From an uncultured Bacillota bacterium (GTDB lineage Bacteria > Bacillota > Clostridia > Christensenellales > UBA1242), in contig CASDQU010000074.1 of NCBI GenBank assembly GCA_949282835.1, forward strand, positions 1 through 50,550: a DNA stretch of 50,550 bases. Direction: 5' to 3'. Position numbers and translations under genes: made by a program. Positions 1 through 8,017 of this stretch are shown here, piece by piece. The notes beneath the pieces were generated by a model, which was not told the DNA's origin, did no database searches, and was given only the letters and a program-made list of their open reading frames with translations. The first letter of the stretch is position 1; each line of letters starts with the position of its first letter.

Positions 1-23
1 GGGTTCGACTCCCACTTCATTCT
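1..23 (+). tRNA. 3' end of a tRNA, truncated by the window edge
   Basis: The first bases read as the end of a T-arm: GGG, the loop TTCGACT, then CCCAC, followed by seven bases (16-22) that would be the 3' acceptor strand and a discriminator T at 23. The T-arm is the same as in the neighbouring tRNA-Leu. No CCA is encoded, unlike every other tRNA in this window whose 3' end is visible, so it could also be a tRNA remnant. The anticodon is outside the window and the amino acid cannot be assigned. Confidence 0.5.
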
Positions 24-31
24 TTAACTAA

Positions 32-53
32 AAAAAACTCTTTCGAGTTTTTT
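32..53. terminator. Bidirectional intrinsic terminator between two convergent tRNAs
   Basis: A perfect 9-bp inverted repeat, AAAAAACTC and GAGTTTTTT with a four-base loop TTTC, lies between the plus-strand tRNA end and the minus-strand tRNA-Leu. It has A-runs on the left and T-runs on the right, so it can end transcripts from both sides. Confidence 0.75.
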
Positions 54-58
54 CTCTC

Positions 59-140
59 TGGTGCGGGCGGTGGGAGTCGAACCCACACCCTTTCGGACTT
101 GCCCCTTAAACAAGCGCGTCTGCCATTCCGCCACGCCCGC
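59..140 (-). tRNA. tRNA-Leu (anticodon AAG)
   Basis: The reverse strand gives acceptor GCGGGCG pairing with CGCCCGC, a D-arm, and a 5-bp anticodon stem CTTGT/GCAAG around the loop TTAAGGG, which places AAG at positions 34-36. A short class II variable arm, the T-arm and an encoded CCA at 59-61 follow. A34 is expected to be modified to inosine, so the tRNA would read CUN codons. Its own promoter lies just upstream. Confidence 0.9.
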
Positions 141-161
141 ACATTTCAAGTTACTTTTGAT

Positions 162-190
162 ATTATAAATATTAATACTCTCATTGTCAA
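162..190 (-). promoter_or_regulatory. Sigma-A promoter of tRNA-Leu
   Basis: On the minus strand TTGACA (190-185) and TATAAT (167-162) are separated by exactly 17 bp: a perfect consensus promoter. Transcription would start about 15 bases before the tRNA 5' end at 140. Confidence 0.85.
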
Positions 191-225
191 GCAATTTTAA
201 AAAAATATTCAAAAATATATCAAAA

Positions 226-247
226 AAGACATCATTTAAGATGCCTT
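226..247 (-). terminator. Intrinsic terminator of the EncFtn-like gene
   Basis: In the minus direction AAGGCATC and GATGTCTT form an 8-bp stem with one G-T pair and a six-base loop. A run of six T follows, directly downstream of the stop codon at 255. Confidence 0.75.
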
Positions 248-254
248 ATTTTAT

Positions 255-551
255 TCAACTTTGAACACTGTCATCCTTATTAAATTCATTTAATCCTTTA
301 TAGAACATCTCTTTACTTATTGGATCTAACTTGAACAATAAACCAAATAATTGCCCTACATGAACCTTTTCCTCATCGACAATATCGCTTATGGTATTTT
401 TTGCCGATTGATCATTTGTTTGCTCTAAATGTAGCTCATACTGAATAATAGCCTCAAGCTCTCCAATTATATCAGCTCTAACATTTTGAGTTGTAAGCAT
501 TTTATTTGAAGTATCCACGGAATTAGCGAAAATATTAAAAATACCTTTCAT
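255..551 (-). CDS. Encapsulated-ferritin-like (EncFtn family) mini-ferritin
   Basis: A 98-residue protein with one long antiparallel helical hairpin, half of a ferritin four-helix bundle. Visible ligands are E31, E33, Y38, E39, E60, E61 and H64. The spacing E31-Y38-E61-H64 equals the ferroxidase spacing I recall for Rhodospirillum rubrum EncFtn (E32, Y39, E62, H65). That family forms decamers in which dimer interfaces bind two irons and oxidise Fe(II). The C-terminus ends in DDSVQS and lacks the Leu-Gly-Ser-Leu type peptide that targets cargo into encapsulin shells, and no encapsulin gene is nearby. A strong GGAGG ribosome site precedes the ATG. It sits downstream of clpX but is separated from it by a terminator. 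It could instead be a rubrerythrin-type orphan; the metal-binding role is inferred from the residues. Confidence 0.7.
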   Translation of the reverse strand: MKGIFNIFANSVDTSNKMLTTQNVRADIIGELEAIIQYELHLEQTNDQSAKNTISDIVDEEKVHVGQLFGLLFKLDPISKEMFYKGLNEFNKDDSVQS

Positions 552-601
552 AATAACCTCCTTCGATTATATATGAAAAAAAATTAATTTATGCTATTTA
601 T

Positions 602-629
602 AAAAAGCCTCTATAAAGAGAGACTTTTT
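602..629 (-). terminator. Terminator at the end of clpX
   Basis: AAAAAG-C-CTCT and AGAG-A-CTTTTT form a stem with a single C/A mismatch and a six-base loop. The right arm overlaps the clpX stop codon at 628-630. A and T tracts on either side fit an intrinsic terminator for the clpP-clpX transcript. Confidence 0.6.
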
Positions 630-1887
630 AACAAACTTCCTTTTTGTCGCTAGTTTTATTTACAATTATGGGTTGACCATTTTCAAGCTCTATAAATTTA
701 TCAGTTACTACAATTTTTTCTACATCTTTCAAACTTGGAGCTTCATACATAAGTTTTGTCATTTTACCTTCAATAATTGTCCGCAGCCCCCTCGCTCCTG
801 TTTTTAATTTCATTGCTTTTTTAGCTATAGCCTTAACTGCTTCTGGCGAAAATTCTATCTTTATTCCATCAATTTTAAACATTAAATCATATTGTTTAAC
901 AATGGAATTTTTAGGCTCTGTTAATATTCGTACTAAAGCTTTTTCATCAAGCTCATCAAGTCCAACAACAACTGGCAATCTTCCTATAAATTCAGGGATT
1001 AATCCAAACCTAATTAAATCGTCAGGCTGAACCTCTTTGATTAAAGTTGCCTCTGTTTTTTCAGTCGAAGATTTAATTTGAGCATTAAACCCAAGAGTGG
1101 TATCTTTTTCTCGTGCGTCAATTATTTTATCAAGCCCAACAAAAGCACCTCCGCAAATAAAGAGAATATTAGTTGTATCTATTTGTAGCATCTCTTGATG
1201 AGGATGTTTTCTTCCTCCTTGAGGCGGAACAGATGCAACAGTGCTTTCTAATATTTTTAATAGTGCCTGTTGCACACCTTCACCAGCGACATCTCTAGTT
1301 ATAGATACATTTTGTGTTTTGCGCGCTATTTTATCTATTTCATCAATATAGATTATCCCTCTTTGTGCTTTTTCAATATCATAATCTGCATTTTGGATAA
1401 GTTTCAATAGAATATTTTCTACATCATCGCCCACATATCCTGCCTCTGTCAATGTAGTTGCATCAGCTGTAGCAAAAGGTACTTTAAGTACTTTTGCCAA
1501 GGTTTTAGCAAGCAATGTTTTGCCTGAACCAGTAGGACCAATCATAAGAATATTACTTTTTTCAAGCTCAACATCCTCAAGCTCTTTATCTTTTTTAGTC
1601 AGGTTATAATTTAAGCGCTTATAGTGATTATATACCGCTACTGCTAAAACTCTTTTTGCCTCTTCTTGCCCAATAATATACTCATCAAGTTTTTCCTTGA
1701 TTTCGGTTGGAGTAGGAAGCTCAATTTTCTCAAATTTTGTTTTAGGCGATACTTCTGTAATAATCTCTTTACAGATATCTACACATTCGTCACAAATAAA
1801 AGATTCACCGCTTGGACTTGCTATAAGTTTTTTAGCGTCTCTTTGCGATTTACCACAAAAACTGCACTTGCAATCAATGTCAGCCAT
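628..1887 (-). CDS. clpX: ATP-dependent Clp protease ATP-binding subunit ClpX
   Basis: Full-length ClpX (419 residues), the AAA+ unfoldase that feeds substrates to ClpP. The N-terminal zinc-binding domain shows CSFC at residues 8-11 and CDEC at 32-35. It is followed by Walker A GPTGSGKT, pore-1 GYVG, Walker B IYIDEID, the RKH loop (GGRKHPH) and a C-terminal AAA lid with sensor-2 GARGLR. The ClpP-contacting loop is present as LGF. It lies 8 bp downstream of clpP on the same strand, so the two subunits of the protease are co-transcribed. In this lineage ClpXP would handle general turnover and ssrA-tagged proteins. Confidence 0.97.
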   Translation of the reverse strand: MADIDCKCSFCGKSQRDAKKLIASPSGESFICDECVDICKEIITEVSPKTKFEKIELPTPTEIKEKLDEYIIGQEEAKRVLAVAVYNHYKRLNYNLTKKDKELEDVELEKSNILMIGPTGSGKTLLAKTLAKVLKVPFATADATTLTEAGYVGDDVENILLKLIQNADYDIEKAQRGIIYIDEIDKIARKTQNVSITRDVAGEGVQQALLKILESTVASVPPQGGRKHPHQEMLQIDTTNILFICGGAFVGLDKIIDAREKDTTLGFNAQIKSSTEKTEATLIKEVQPDDLIRFGLIPEFIGRLPVVVGLDELDEKALVRILTEPKNSIVKQYDLMFKIDGIKIEFSPEAVKAIAKKAMKLKTGARGLRTIIEGKMTKLMYEAPSLKDVEKIVVTDKFIELENGQPIIVNKTSDKKEVC

Positions 1888-1895
1888 TCTGCCTC

Positions 1896-2486
1896 CTATT
1901 TAGATTTCTTTCTTGAAATGAATATTTCATCAATAATACCGTAATCTTTCGCTTCTTGTGCTGTCATATAGTTATCTCTATCTGTATCTTTTTCAACTAT
2001 TTCTAATGGCTTACCTGTATTTTCGCTAAGCATTAAATTCATTCTTTCCTTTATATACTGAATATGATTAGCTTGAATTTGTATATCACTTACCTGTCCT
2101 TGAGCTCCGCCAAGAGGCTGATGAATCATGATTTCACTGTTTGGAAGTGCAAATCTTTTACCTTTAGTTCCGCCAGCAAGCAAGAAAGCGCCCATAGAGG
2201 CAGCTCTTCCAACACAAATGGTAGAAACATCACATTTAATATATTTCATAGTATCATAGATTGCTAGACCTGCCGAAACACTTCCTCCAGGACTATTGAT
2301 ATAGATAAATATATCTTTATCTGGATTTTTGCCTTCAAGATAGATTAATTGTGCTACAACAATGTTTGCGACATTATCATCAATTTCGCCATTTAAGAAA
2401 ATTATTCTATCTTCAAGCAATCTTGAATAAATATCATATGATCTTTCACTATTACCAGTCTGATCTACAACCATAGGAATCAGCAT
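1896..2486 (-). CDS. clpP: ATP-dependent Clp protease proteolytic subunit ClpP
   Basis: A 196-residue serine protease subunit that forms the double-heptamer chamber used by ClpX. The catalytic triad is visible: Ser in GRAASMGAF, His in IMIHQP, and Asp in the TDRDNYM segment. The hydrophobic N-terminal MLIPMVV and YDIYSRLL segments match the axial-loop and handle region of the family, and the length is normal. An SD sequence (GGGAGG) precedes the ATG. Order tig, clpP, clpX on the minus strand is a widespread bacterial cluster. Confidence 0.97.
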   Translation of the reverse strand: MLIPMVVDQTGNSERSYDIYSRLLEDRIIFLNGEIDDNVANIVVAQLIYLEGKNPDKDIFIYINSPGGSVSAGLAIYDTMKYIKCDVSTICVGRAASMGAFLLAGGTKGKRFALPNSEIMIHQPLGGAQGQVSDIQIQANHIQYIKERMNLMLSENTGKPLEIVEKDTDRDNYMTAQEAKDYGIIDEIFISRKKSK

Positions 2487-2610
2487 AATATTATCCTCCC
2501 ATTTTATTTTAAAATTATACCTAATAAATTAAGAACAAAAATTTATTTAAAGATAAATATATTTATGAATAAATGATAAATAAAGATATCTCTTTTATTT
2601 ATTATCTTAA

Positions 2611-3885
2611 TTATTTAATTTTAGACTTGATAAGATCTAAGACTTTTGTCATAATTGCACTATTTTCAAAATAGGCATAATCTTCAGGTCTTAATGCTTT
2701 TTTAAAGTCTTCTGCCGACATATTGTATCTTGTCGCATATTCAACTACCAATTTATCGAGATCTTCATCGGTAACAGCTAAATTATATTCAGAAATAATC
2801 TTTTGAACAACAAGTCTTGTTTTGATATTCTTTTCCGCGTCATCTTCTCTATCTTTTTTGAATTCATCTAGGCTTTTACCGATATAATCTAAATAATTTT
2901 GCATTGTCATACCTTGATGAGCAAGTCTATGCTCAAAATCTTCAACAATATGATGAACTTCATGTTCAATCATTGACTTAGGCACTTCTATATTTGCTTT
3001 CTGTGCAATTTCATCAAGAATAAGCACTTCATAGTCACGCTCTGCCTTTTCTTCTTCTATCTTCTTCAAATTTTCTTTTATTGAATTTTTGTATTCTTGT
3101 AATGTTTCAAATTCAGTTGTATCAGATACAAATTTATCATCTACTTCAGGTAAAACCTTCTTTTCTATCTTATTTAATTTTATTTTAAATACAGCAGGCT
3201 TTCCTTTGAGATTTTCTGCAGGATAATTTTGAGGAAATTTAACATTAATATCTTTTTCTTCTCCCTTCTCCATGCCTACAATTTGTTCTTCAAAACCCTC
3301 AATAAAGGTATGTGAACCAATTTCAAGTCGATAGTCTTTTCCTTCTCCACCTTCAAATTTTTGGCCGTCAACATAGCCTTCAAAATCAATGGTTGCGAAA
3401 TCGCCGTTCTCTACCTTTTTGTCCTCTTCAACATATCTAGCATGATTTTCTCTTTCTCTTTCAATTTCAGCATTTATTTGCTCCTCATTTATCTTAACGG
3501 TTGGCTTCTTGGACTTTAATTCACTAAAAGATGGTAATTTGAACTCTGGAAGCAAATCAAAAGTGATGGTTGCTTCTATTCCTTTATCAACTGTAAAAGA
3601 ATTCATCTCTACACTTGGTTGACCTGCTGGTACTATATTCTTGTTTTTCTCTAGAAAGTCATAATATTCCTTTGAAATAGCATTTTCAAAAGCATCATCA
3701 AAAAATATGGTATCACCATATGTTTGTTCGATGACTTTTCTTGGGGCTTTCCCATTTCTAAATCCTTGCACCTTATATTTTGATTTGTTTGCTTCATAGG
3801 ATTTTTCTACTAAATCTTCCCATTCTTCTTTGGATATTGAAATTTTTAATATCCCTTTTTTGTCTTTTTTTTCAAAACTGTACAT
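2611..3885 (-). CDS. tig: Trigger factor, ribosome-associated chaperone and prolyl isomerase
   Basis: A 424-residue trigger factor with the three family domains. The N-terminal ribosome-binding domain carries FRNGKAPRKVIE near residues 43-54. A central FKBP-type prolyl isomerase domain (about 150-240) contains GDFATIDFEGYVDG and IEGFEEQIVGM. A C-terminal helical substrate cradle is rich in E and K. It binds ribosomal protein L23 and shelters nascent chains. An AAGGAG ribosome site precedes the ATG, and a good sigma-A promoter lies about 60 bp upstream. It is the first gene of the tig/clpP/clpX run; the 124-bp gap to clpP may hold a further promoter. Confidence 0.96.
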   Translation of the reverse strand: MYSFEKKDKKGILKISISKEEWEDLVEKSYEANKSKYKVQGFRNGKAPRKVIEQTYGDTIFFDDAFENAISKEYYDFLEKNKNIVPAGQPSVEMNSFTVDKGIEATITFDLLPEFKLPSFSELKSKKPTVKINEEQINAEIERERENHARYVEEDKKVENGDFATIDFEGYVDGQKFEGGEGKDYRLEIGSHTFIEGFEEQIVGMEKGEEKDINVKFPQNYPAENLKGKPAVFKIKLNKIEKKVLPEVDDKFVSDTTEFETLQEYKNSIKENLKKIEEEKAERDYEVLILDEIAQKANIEVPKSMIEHEVHHIVEDFEHRLAHQGMTMQNYLDYIGKSLDEFKKDREDDAEKNIKTRLVVQKIISEYNLAVTDEDLDKLVVEYATRYNMSAEDFKKALRPEDYAYFENSAIMTKVLDLIKSKIK

Positions 3886-3947
3886 TTTAAATTTTCTCCT
3901 TTTTCTTTTTTATAAAGCTTAATAAAGCCATATATCATGCGTTAACT

Positions 3948-3976
3948 ATGATATCATATTTTATTAAATTTAGCAA
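3948..3976 (-). promoter_or_regulatory. Sigma-A promoter of tig
   Basis: On the minus strand TTGCTA (3976-3971) is followed after exactly 17 bp by TATCAT (3953-3948). The start codon of tig is about 60 bp further on. Confidence 0.6.
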
Positions 3977-4025
3977 CTAAATATTTATCTTTACTATTAA
4001 AAACAACCGCGAATAAGATTGAAAA

Positions 4026-4406
4026 TTAAAAGCGAAATCCTGTTGCCATGGCGACTATACAAATAATTGCAAACATAAACGCAAGGATTATTTTGAAAAT
4101 ATCTATCACTTTATCTCGCAACAATGTTTTTTTAAATTTTTTAATATAATACTTGTCATTTTTTTCAATGTCTTCTAAGGTCAAATTACTAGAATTGATT
4201 AAATTTATTTTATAAAATTTATACTCTTCTTGAAAGCTCAAAAAATAGTCTTCTCTATATCTTAAAATAAATATTACACCCCAATATATACATAATGCAG
4301 AAAGTGAAGTTAACGAAAAATAGACAAAGCCTGCCCAAAAATCATTTAGACAAGCCGTCACCACTGCTACAATTAATAAAGATACTGTAATTAAAATATT
4401 TCTCAT
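4026..4406 (-). CDS. Small membrane protein of unknown function
   Basis: A 126-residue protein with hydrophobic segments at about 4-22, 26-50 and 105-124. A charged middle part (about 50-100) is rich in Tyr, Lys and Glu, so it would carry one cytoplasmic domain between membrane segments. I recognise no family motif. It lies 10 bp after another small membrane protein and at the end of the gapA run, so the three genes are probably co-transcribed. Codon use and base composition match the neighbours. Confidence 0.6.
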   Translation of the reverse strand: MRNILITVSLLIVAVVTACLNDFWAGFVYFSLTSLSALCIYWGVIFILRYREDYFLSFQEEYKFYKINLINSSNLTLEDIEKNDKYYIKKFKKTLLRDKVIDIFKIILAFMFAIICIVAMATGFRF

Positions 4407-4416
4407 AAGCTAAAAA

Positions 4417-4752
4417 TTAAATGGTTAGGATAAAAAGTACTACTATGGTAACAACAAATATTACATAGCAAATTATCCAACCTACTTGTTTATGCGCCTT
4501 AACCCAAGTATACGCCAAAATAATACTTATAATATAGGCAATAACCTGACCTACTGTTTTAAAAGCGGAAGAAAGGTTTGTGTCGCCTTTAAATATTAAT
4601 GTCAAAAGTAAGGCAATAGCAATACAACCAATACCAACATAAGCAATAAATGAAAGTGCGGTATTGAATGTAAATTTGATTTTATTGCTTCTATCTTTTT
4701 TCTTCTTTTCTTTTTCAACATAAACACGGATTTCTTTGTCGTTATCTTGCAT
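4417..4752 (-). CDS. Small membrane protein with a charged N-terminal tail
   Basis: A 111-residue protein. A very charged N-terminus (about 1-26, mostly Lys, Glu and Asp) precedes three hydrophobic segments at about 28-52, 63-83 and 90-110. Its ATG overlaps the gapA stop codon by one base (TAATG), which points to translational coupling with gapA. No known family is recognised. The pairing with the next small membrane gene suggests the two products work together, but nothing in the sequence gives the role. Confidence 0.6.
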   Translation of the reverse strand: MQDNDKEIRVYVEKEKKKKDRSNKIKFTFNTALSFIAYVGIGCIAIALLLTLIFKGDTNLSSAFKTVGQVIAYIISIILAYTWVKAHKQVGWIICYVIFVVTIVVLFILTI

Positions 4753-5762
4753 TATTTTTCTCCCTTAATAATATGGCAGGCAAGATCTACCGTTTTATTG
4801 GAATATCCCCATTCATTATCATACCAAGCTACAAGTTTTACAAAGTTAGGATTGAGCATAATACCCGCTTTAATGTCAAATATTGAAGTTCTTTTATCTC
4901 CAATAAAATCAGAAGATACAACATCATCTTCGCAATAGCCTAAGATACCTTTCATCTCTCCTTCGCTCTCTTGTTTTATTACTTTAACAATTTCTTCATA
5001 ACTAGTAGACTTTTCAAGTCTAACTGTAAGGTCAACTACCGATACATTAAGAGTTGGAACTCTAAAACTCATACCTGTCAATTTGCCTTTTAAGCTAGGA
5101 ATAACCTCTCCTACTGCCTTAGCTGCTCCCGTTGAAGAAGGAATAATATTATATGATGCTGCTCTTCCTCCTCTCCAGTCTTTTTTTGAAGGTCCATCTA
5201 CTGTAAGTTGTGTGGCAGTTATTGAATGCACTGTTGTCATCAATCCCTCTATGATACCAAAATGTTTGTGAATTACTTTTGCAAGTGGCGCCAGGCAATT
5301 TGTAGTACATGAAGCATTTGAAATCACAAGCATATCATTTTTATATTCTTTTTCATTCACTCCCATAACAAACATTGGCATATTTTTACCTGGAGCTGAA
5401 ACTATCACCTTTTTAGCTCCGCCCTCAAGGTGTTTTTTTGCATCTTCATACTTAGTAAATTTGCCTGTAGCCTCAATTACTACATCAACTTTATCATTTT
5501 TCCATGGAATAAGATTGGGCTCTTTTTCTGCATAGAAGGAAATATGATTACCATTGACAATCAACTTGTTATCTTTTATTTCGCAACTGCCGTTAAAATG
5601 CCCATGAATAGTGTCATGTGTAAACATATATTTACTATACTCAAGATCTATAAATGGATCGTTAACCGCAACAACTTCTACATCATTTCGATCAGCACAA
5701 GCTCGCAAAACCAGCCTGCCAATTCTTCCAAAACCATTTATTCCAATTTTAACCTTCTTCAT
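4752..5762 (-). CDS. gapA: Glyceraldehyde-3-phosphate dehydrogenase
   Basis: The phosphorylating NAD-dependent enzyme of glycolysis. The Rossmann motif GINGFGRIGR, the active-site SNASCTTNCLAPLAK with catalytic Cys, the histidine segment HSITATQ and the C-terminal WYDNEWGYS are all present. I choose the third in-frame ATG (5762, MKKVKIG, 336 residues) because the SD GAGGAGG at 5778-5772 abuts the first ATG but lies 9 bases from this one. That SD is inside the last codons of the upstream gene, so translation of gapA is probably coupled to it. Confidence 0.96.
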   Translation of the reverse strand: MKKVKIGINGFGRIGRLVLRACADRNDVEVVAVNDPFIDLEYSKYMFTHDTIHGHFNGSCEIKDNKLIVNGNHISFYAEKEPNLIPWKNDKVDVVIEATGKFTKYEDAKKHLEGGAKKVIVSAPGKNMPMFVMGVNEKEYKNDMLVISNASCTTNCLAPLAKVIHKHFGIIEGLMTTVHSITATQLTVDGPSKKDWRGGRAASYNIIPSSTGAAKAVGEVIPSLKGKLTGMSFRVPTLNVSVVDLTVRLEKSTSYEEIVKVIKQESEGEMKGILGYCEDDVVSSDFIGDKRTSIFDIKAGIMLNPNFVKLVAWYDNEWGYSNKTVDLACHIIKGEK

Positions 5763-6612
5763 CTTCATCATCCTCCTCTAATTCAAAATCTTGCATTTCA
5801 TCATCTTCAATAATTTCCTCTTCTTCAAACCCGAAAATATAGCTAAGCTCTAATGCCGATGAAAATTTTTTCTTACCAACAACTGTATTAAATATAATAA
5901 CCACAATCAACAATAAAAATACAGCAAAACAAATGGCATCTAAACAGAAAAGGAATAGTCCTATAATGACGCTAACCTTGGCAAAAATTGCAACAACTGT
6001 AGTGACCGCAACTCCCAACATCAAAGTAAGTAGGCCATATAAAAGATATTTTATATTTTCCTTTTTATCTACCTCTGTTTTGACAGGCTCACCTTCTACA
6101 ATAACCGAAGATTGTTCTACTCCTCGCCATCTATCTACTCTACTACTATAACTTAGATTATTACTTTGAGCAAGCACAGTAGCCAAATCTTCTCCAAAAT
6201 AAATTGCAGAGGTATCTCCATCATATAATCTCACGCCCAAGCATAGACGCAAAATCTTTTGCCAAATTATAAAAAAGAATTTTTTAATTGGAGAATAATT
6301 AGTCTTACAAACTACAATATCTTCTTCCTTTTTAAGGAAGTCTTTAAATTCATTATAAGTGATAGGTTTTCTCATAATAAAAAGAGAGCCTACTTGAATG
6401 TACTTTTGCAAAGAATTGATTATCTCTTCCCGTTTTGCGCTATTATCATACTCTATCACATGGATATTTTCTCTATTAGGATATTGCAAGGTGTCTTTTT
6501 GCGAAGTAGTCACCCCAATAAAAATTTCTCCTTCTTCAATAGAAGATAAATCTGCTATAATCTTTTTATAGCCTTTAGCATTTTGTGTGATTGGAATTAA
6601 AATATTTATCAT
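5749..6612 (-). CDS. Glycosyltransferase-2-like membrane protein, probably non-catalytic
   Basis: A 287-residue protein. The first ~175 residues have the layout of a polyprenyl-phosphate GT2 domain: an N-terminal strand MINILIPIT and the segment GVRLYDGDTSAIYF near residue 126, which resembles the conserved piece after the catalytic loop in GT2 enzymes. The usual DDGS and DxD metal-binding motifs are not visible. Two strong membrane helices (about 190-215 and 218-245) and a very acidic tail follow. The tail codons double as the ribosome site of gapA. The GT2 relation is an inference from layout; a scaffold or sensor role is possible. Confidence 0.5.
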   Translation of the reverse strand: MINILIPITQNAKGYKKIIADLSSIEEGEIFIGVTTSQKDTLQYPNRENIHVIEYDNSAKREEIINSLQKYIQVGSLFIMRKPITYNEFKDFLKKEEDIVVCKTNYSPIKKFFFIIWQKILRLCLGVRLYDGDTSAIYFGEDLATVLAQSNNLSYSSRVDRWRGVEQSSVIVEGEPVKTEVDKKENIKYLLYGLLTLMLGVAVTTVVAIFAKVSVIIGLFLFCLDAICFAVFLLLIVVIIFNTVVGKKKFSSALELSYIFGFEEEEIIEDDEMQDFELEEDDEDEEG

Positions 6613-6623
6613 AACTTCTATCC

Positions 6624-7046
6624 TTAATATTTTTTTATTCTTCTTGCGTGTCGTCCACCTTCAAAATCTGTGGTTAAAAAAACTTTCACTATTTTAATTG
6701 CTTTTCTTGGAGAGATAAACCGTCCTGGCAGGCATAAAACATTGGCGTCATTATGTTGTCTAGCAAGGGCAGCAAAACGCTCATCAAAACATAATGCCGC
6801 TCTAATTTTAGGATTTCTATTGGCAACAATACTCATTCCTATGCCACTGCCGCAAATATAAATACCTACATTTCTTGCATCTTCTATTACTTTAGCATTT
6901 CCAGCTTTAGCAAAGTCAGGATAATCATCTAACTGTTCTCTTGAATAACAACCAACATCTATAGCGATAATATTTTCTTTATTAAAAAATTTTTTAATTT
7001 CCTCTTTTAACAAAAAGCCCGCATGGTCACTTGCTAAAATAATCAT
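6624..7046 (-). CDS. rpiB: Ribose-5-phosphate isomerase B
   Basis: A 140-residue RpiB/LacAB family sugar isomerase that interconverts ribose 5-phosphate and ribulose 5-phosphate in the pentose phosphate pathway. The start MIILASDHAGFLLKEEI, the active-site stretch YICGSGIGMSIVANR with its Cys, and the C-terminal FEGGRHARRI are typical. Its ATG overlaps the stop of the upstream phosphatase by 4 bases. The ywlE-rpiB order is also found in Bacillus subtilis (ywlE-ywlF). Confidence 0.94.
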   Translation of the reverse strand: MIILASDHAGFLLKEEIKKFFNKENIIAIDVGCYSREQLDDYPDFAKAGNAKVIEDARNVGIYICGSGIGMSIVANRNPKIRAALCFDERFAALARQHNDANVLCLPGRFISPRKAIKIVKVFLTTDFEGGRHARRIKKY

Positions 7047-7468
7047 TTAACACCACCTATTAACTGTTTTAATAATTTTTCTAATCCTCTATATATTTGT
7101 TCGGCACAACTTCGATAATGGTCTAAATTTTGACCATAAGGGTCTAATATATCTTGCCCGACCAAATCTCTAAAGGAAATAACTTTTTGTGATTTTACTT
7201 TATTTTTCTGCTCTTGTGTCATGGTAACATACAAAGTATTATTATCAATTTTGCCTAATTTTATAGCCTTTCTATCTTTATCCAAAGCACCATATTCTTT
7301 TAACACAAGTTTTGCATTATATGTGATATTTTCTTTGGTCGCTTCAAGTCCTCTAGATATTACTTTAATAAAGGTTACCTTTTCATTTTTAAGCATCTTT
7401 TTAAATAAGCGCTCAGCTATTATAGATCTACAAGTATTTCCACTGCAGACAAAACATATATTAATCAT
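7043..7468 (-). CDS. ywlE: Low-molecular-weight phosphatase, YwlE-like (protein-arginine phosphatase type)
   Basis: A 141-residue LMW protein phosphatase. The P-loop CSGNTCRS at residues 8-15 gives the CX5R catalytic motif. The Thr within it is the residue that distinguishes YwlE-type arginine phosphatases from tyrosine phosphatases. The general acid sits in DILDPYGQ (about 110-116). YwlE removes phosphoarginine marks placed by McsB, which in Bacilli direct proteins to ClpCP; no mcsB is visible here. It overlaps rpiB by 4 bases. Arginine specificity is inferred from the P-loop and neighbour only. Confidence 0.85.
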   Translation of the reverse strand: MINICFVCSGNTCRSIIAERLFKKMLKNEKVTFIKVISRGLEATKENITYNAKLVLKEYGALDKDRKAIKLGKIDNNTLYVTMTQEQKNKVKSQKVISFRDLVGQDILDPYGQNLDHYRSCAEQIYRGLEKLLKQLIGGVK

Positions 7469-7522
7469 TTGTCACCTTCATAAATATTGTAACATAGACA
7501 AATAAAAAAACAAAACAAAAAA

Positions 7523-7867
7523 CTATTTTTTTGTCTTTTTGTCTTGTTTATTCATATCAACTTTTCTTGTTTGCCAAAGCTTATCTAAATTATATTTTTC
7601 TCGTGCTGCAGGAATAAAAAGGTGTAAAATAATATCTTCAAAATCAAATATAATCCATTCACCTTTATTGTAGCCTTCTGGGAAACTCTCCAAACCAAAA
7701 TCTTGCATTATACTTGAAGCAAAATTTTTATTTGCTGCCACATCATTGCAAGATAAAATGACTATATAACTATAAGATAGCTTTTCATTAGTAATATCAT
7801 AAATCGCAATATCTTTACATTTTTTCTCCGCCAAATAATTATATAAAGTCTCCACCCTTGAACTCAT
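7523..7867 (-). CDS. rsfS: Ribosomal silencing factor RsfS
   Basis: A 114-residue RsfS/DUF143 protein that binds ribosomal protein L14 and blocks subunit joining when nutrients are low. Typical segments are KKCKDIAIYDI, SYIVILSC, and the core EGYNKGEWIIFDFEDIILHLF, followed by REKYNLDKLW. The C-terminus is a short Lys-rich tail (QDKKTKK). It lies 54 bp upstream of the ywlE-like gene on the same strand. Confidence 0.93.
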   Translation of the reverse strand: MSSRVETLYNYLAEKKCKDIAIYDITNEKLSYSYIVILSCNDVAANKNFASSIMQDFGLESFPEGYNKGEWIIFDFEDIILHLFIPAAREKYNLDKLWQTRKVDMNKQDKKTKK

Positions 7868-8017
7868 AATAACCTCACACTTTTAAATAAGTTTTGCCTT
7901 TAAGTTGGCTTAATAATGAAAATTTTTCATTAAGCATTCGCTAAATAATTCTAACAAAGCTATCAATTTAAGTCAATTAATTGATTAAATTTTTTTCTTG
8001 CAGTCAATAAATAAGAT

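Noticed and set aside
2574..2608. Terminator after tig
   Set aside because: GATAAATAAA can pair with TTTATTTATTATC, but it is all A/T with a bulge and is too weak to call.
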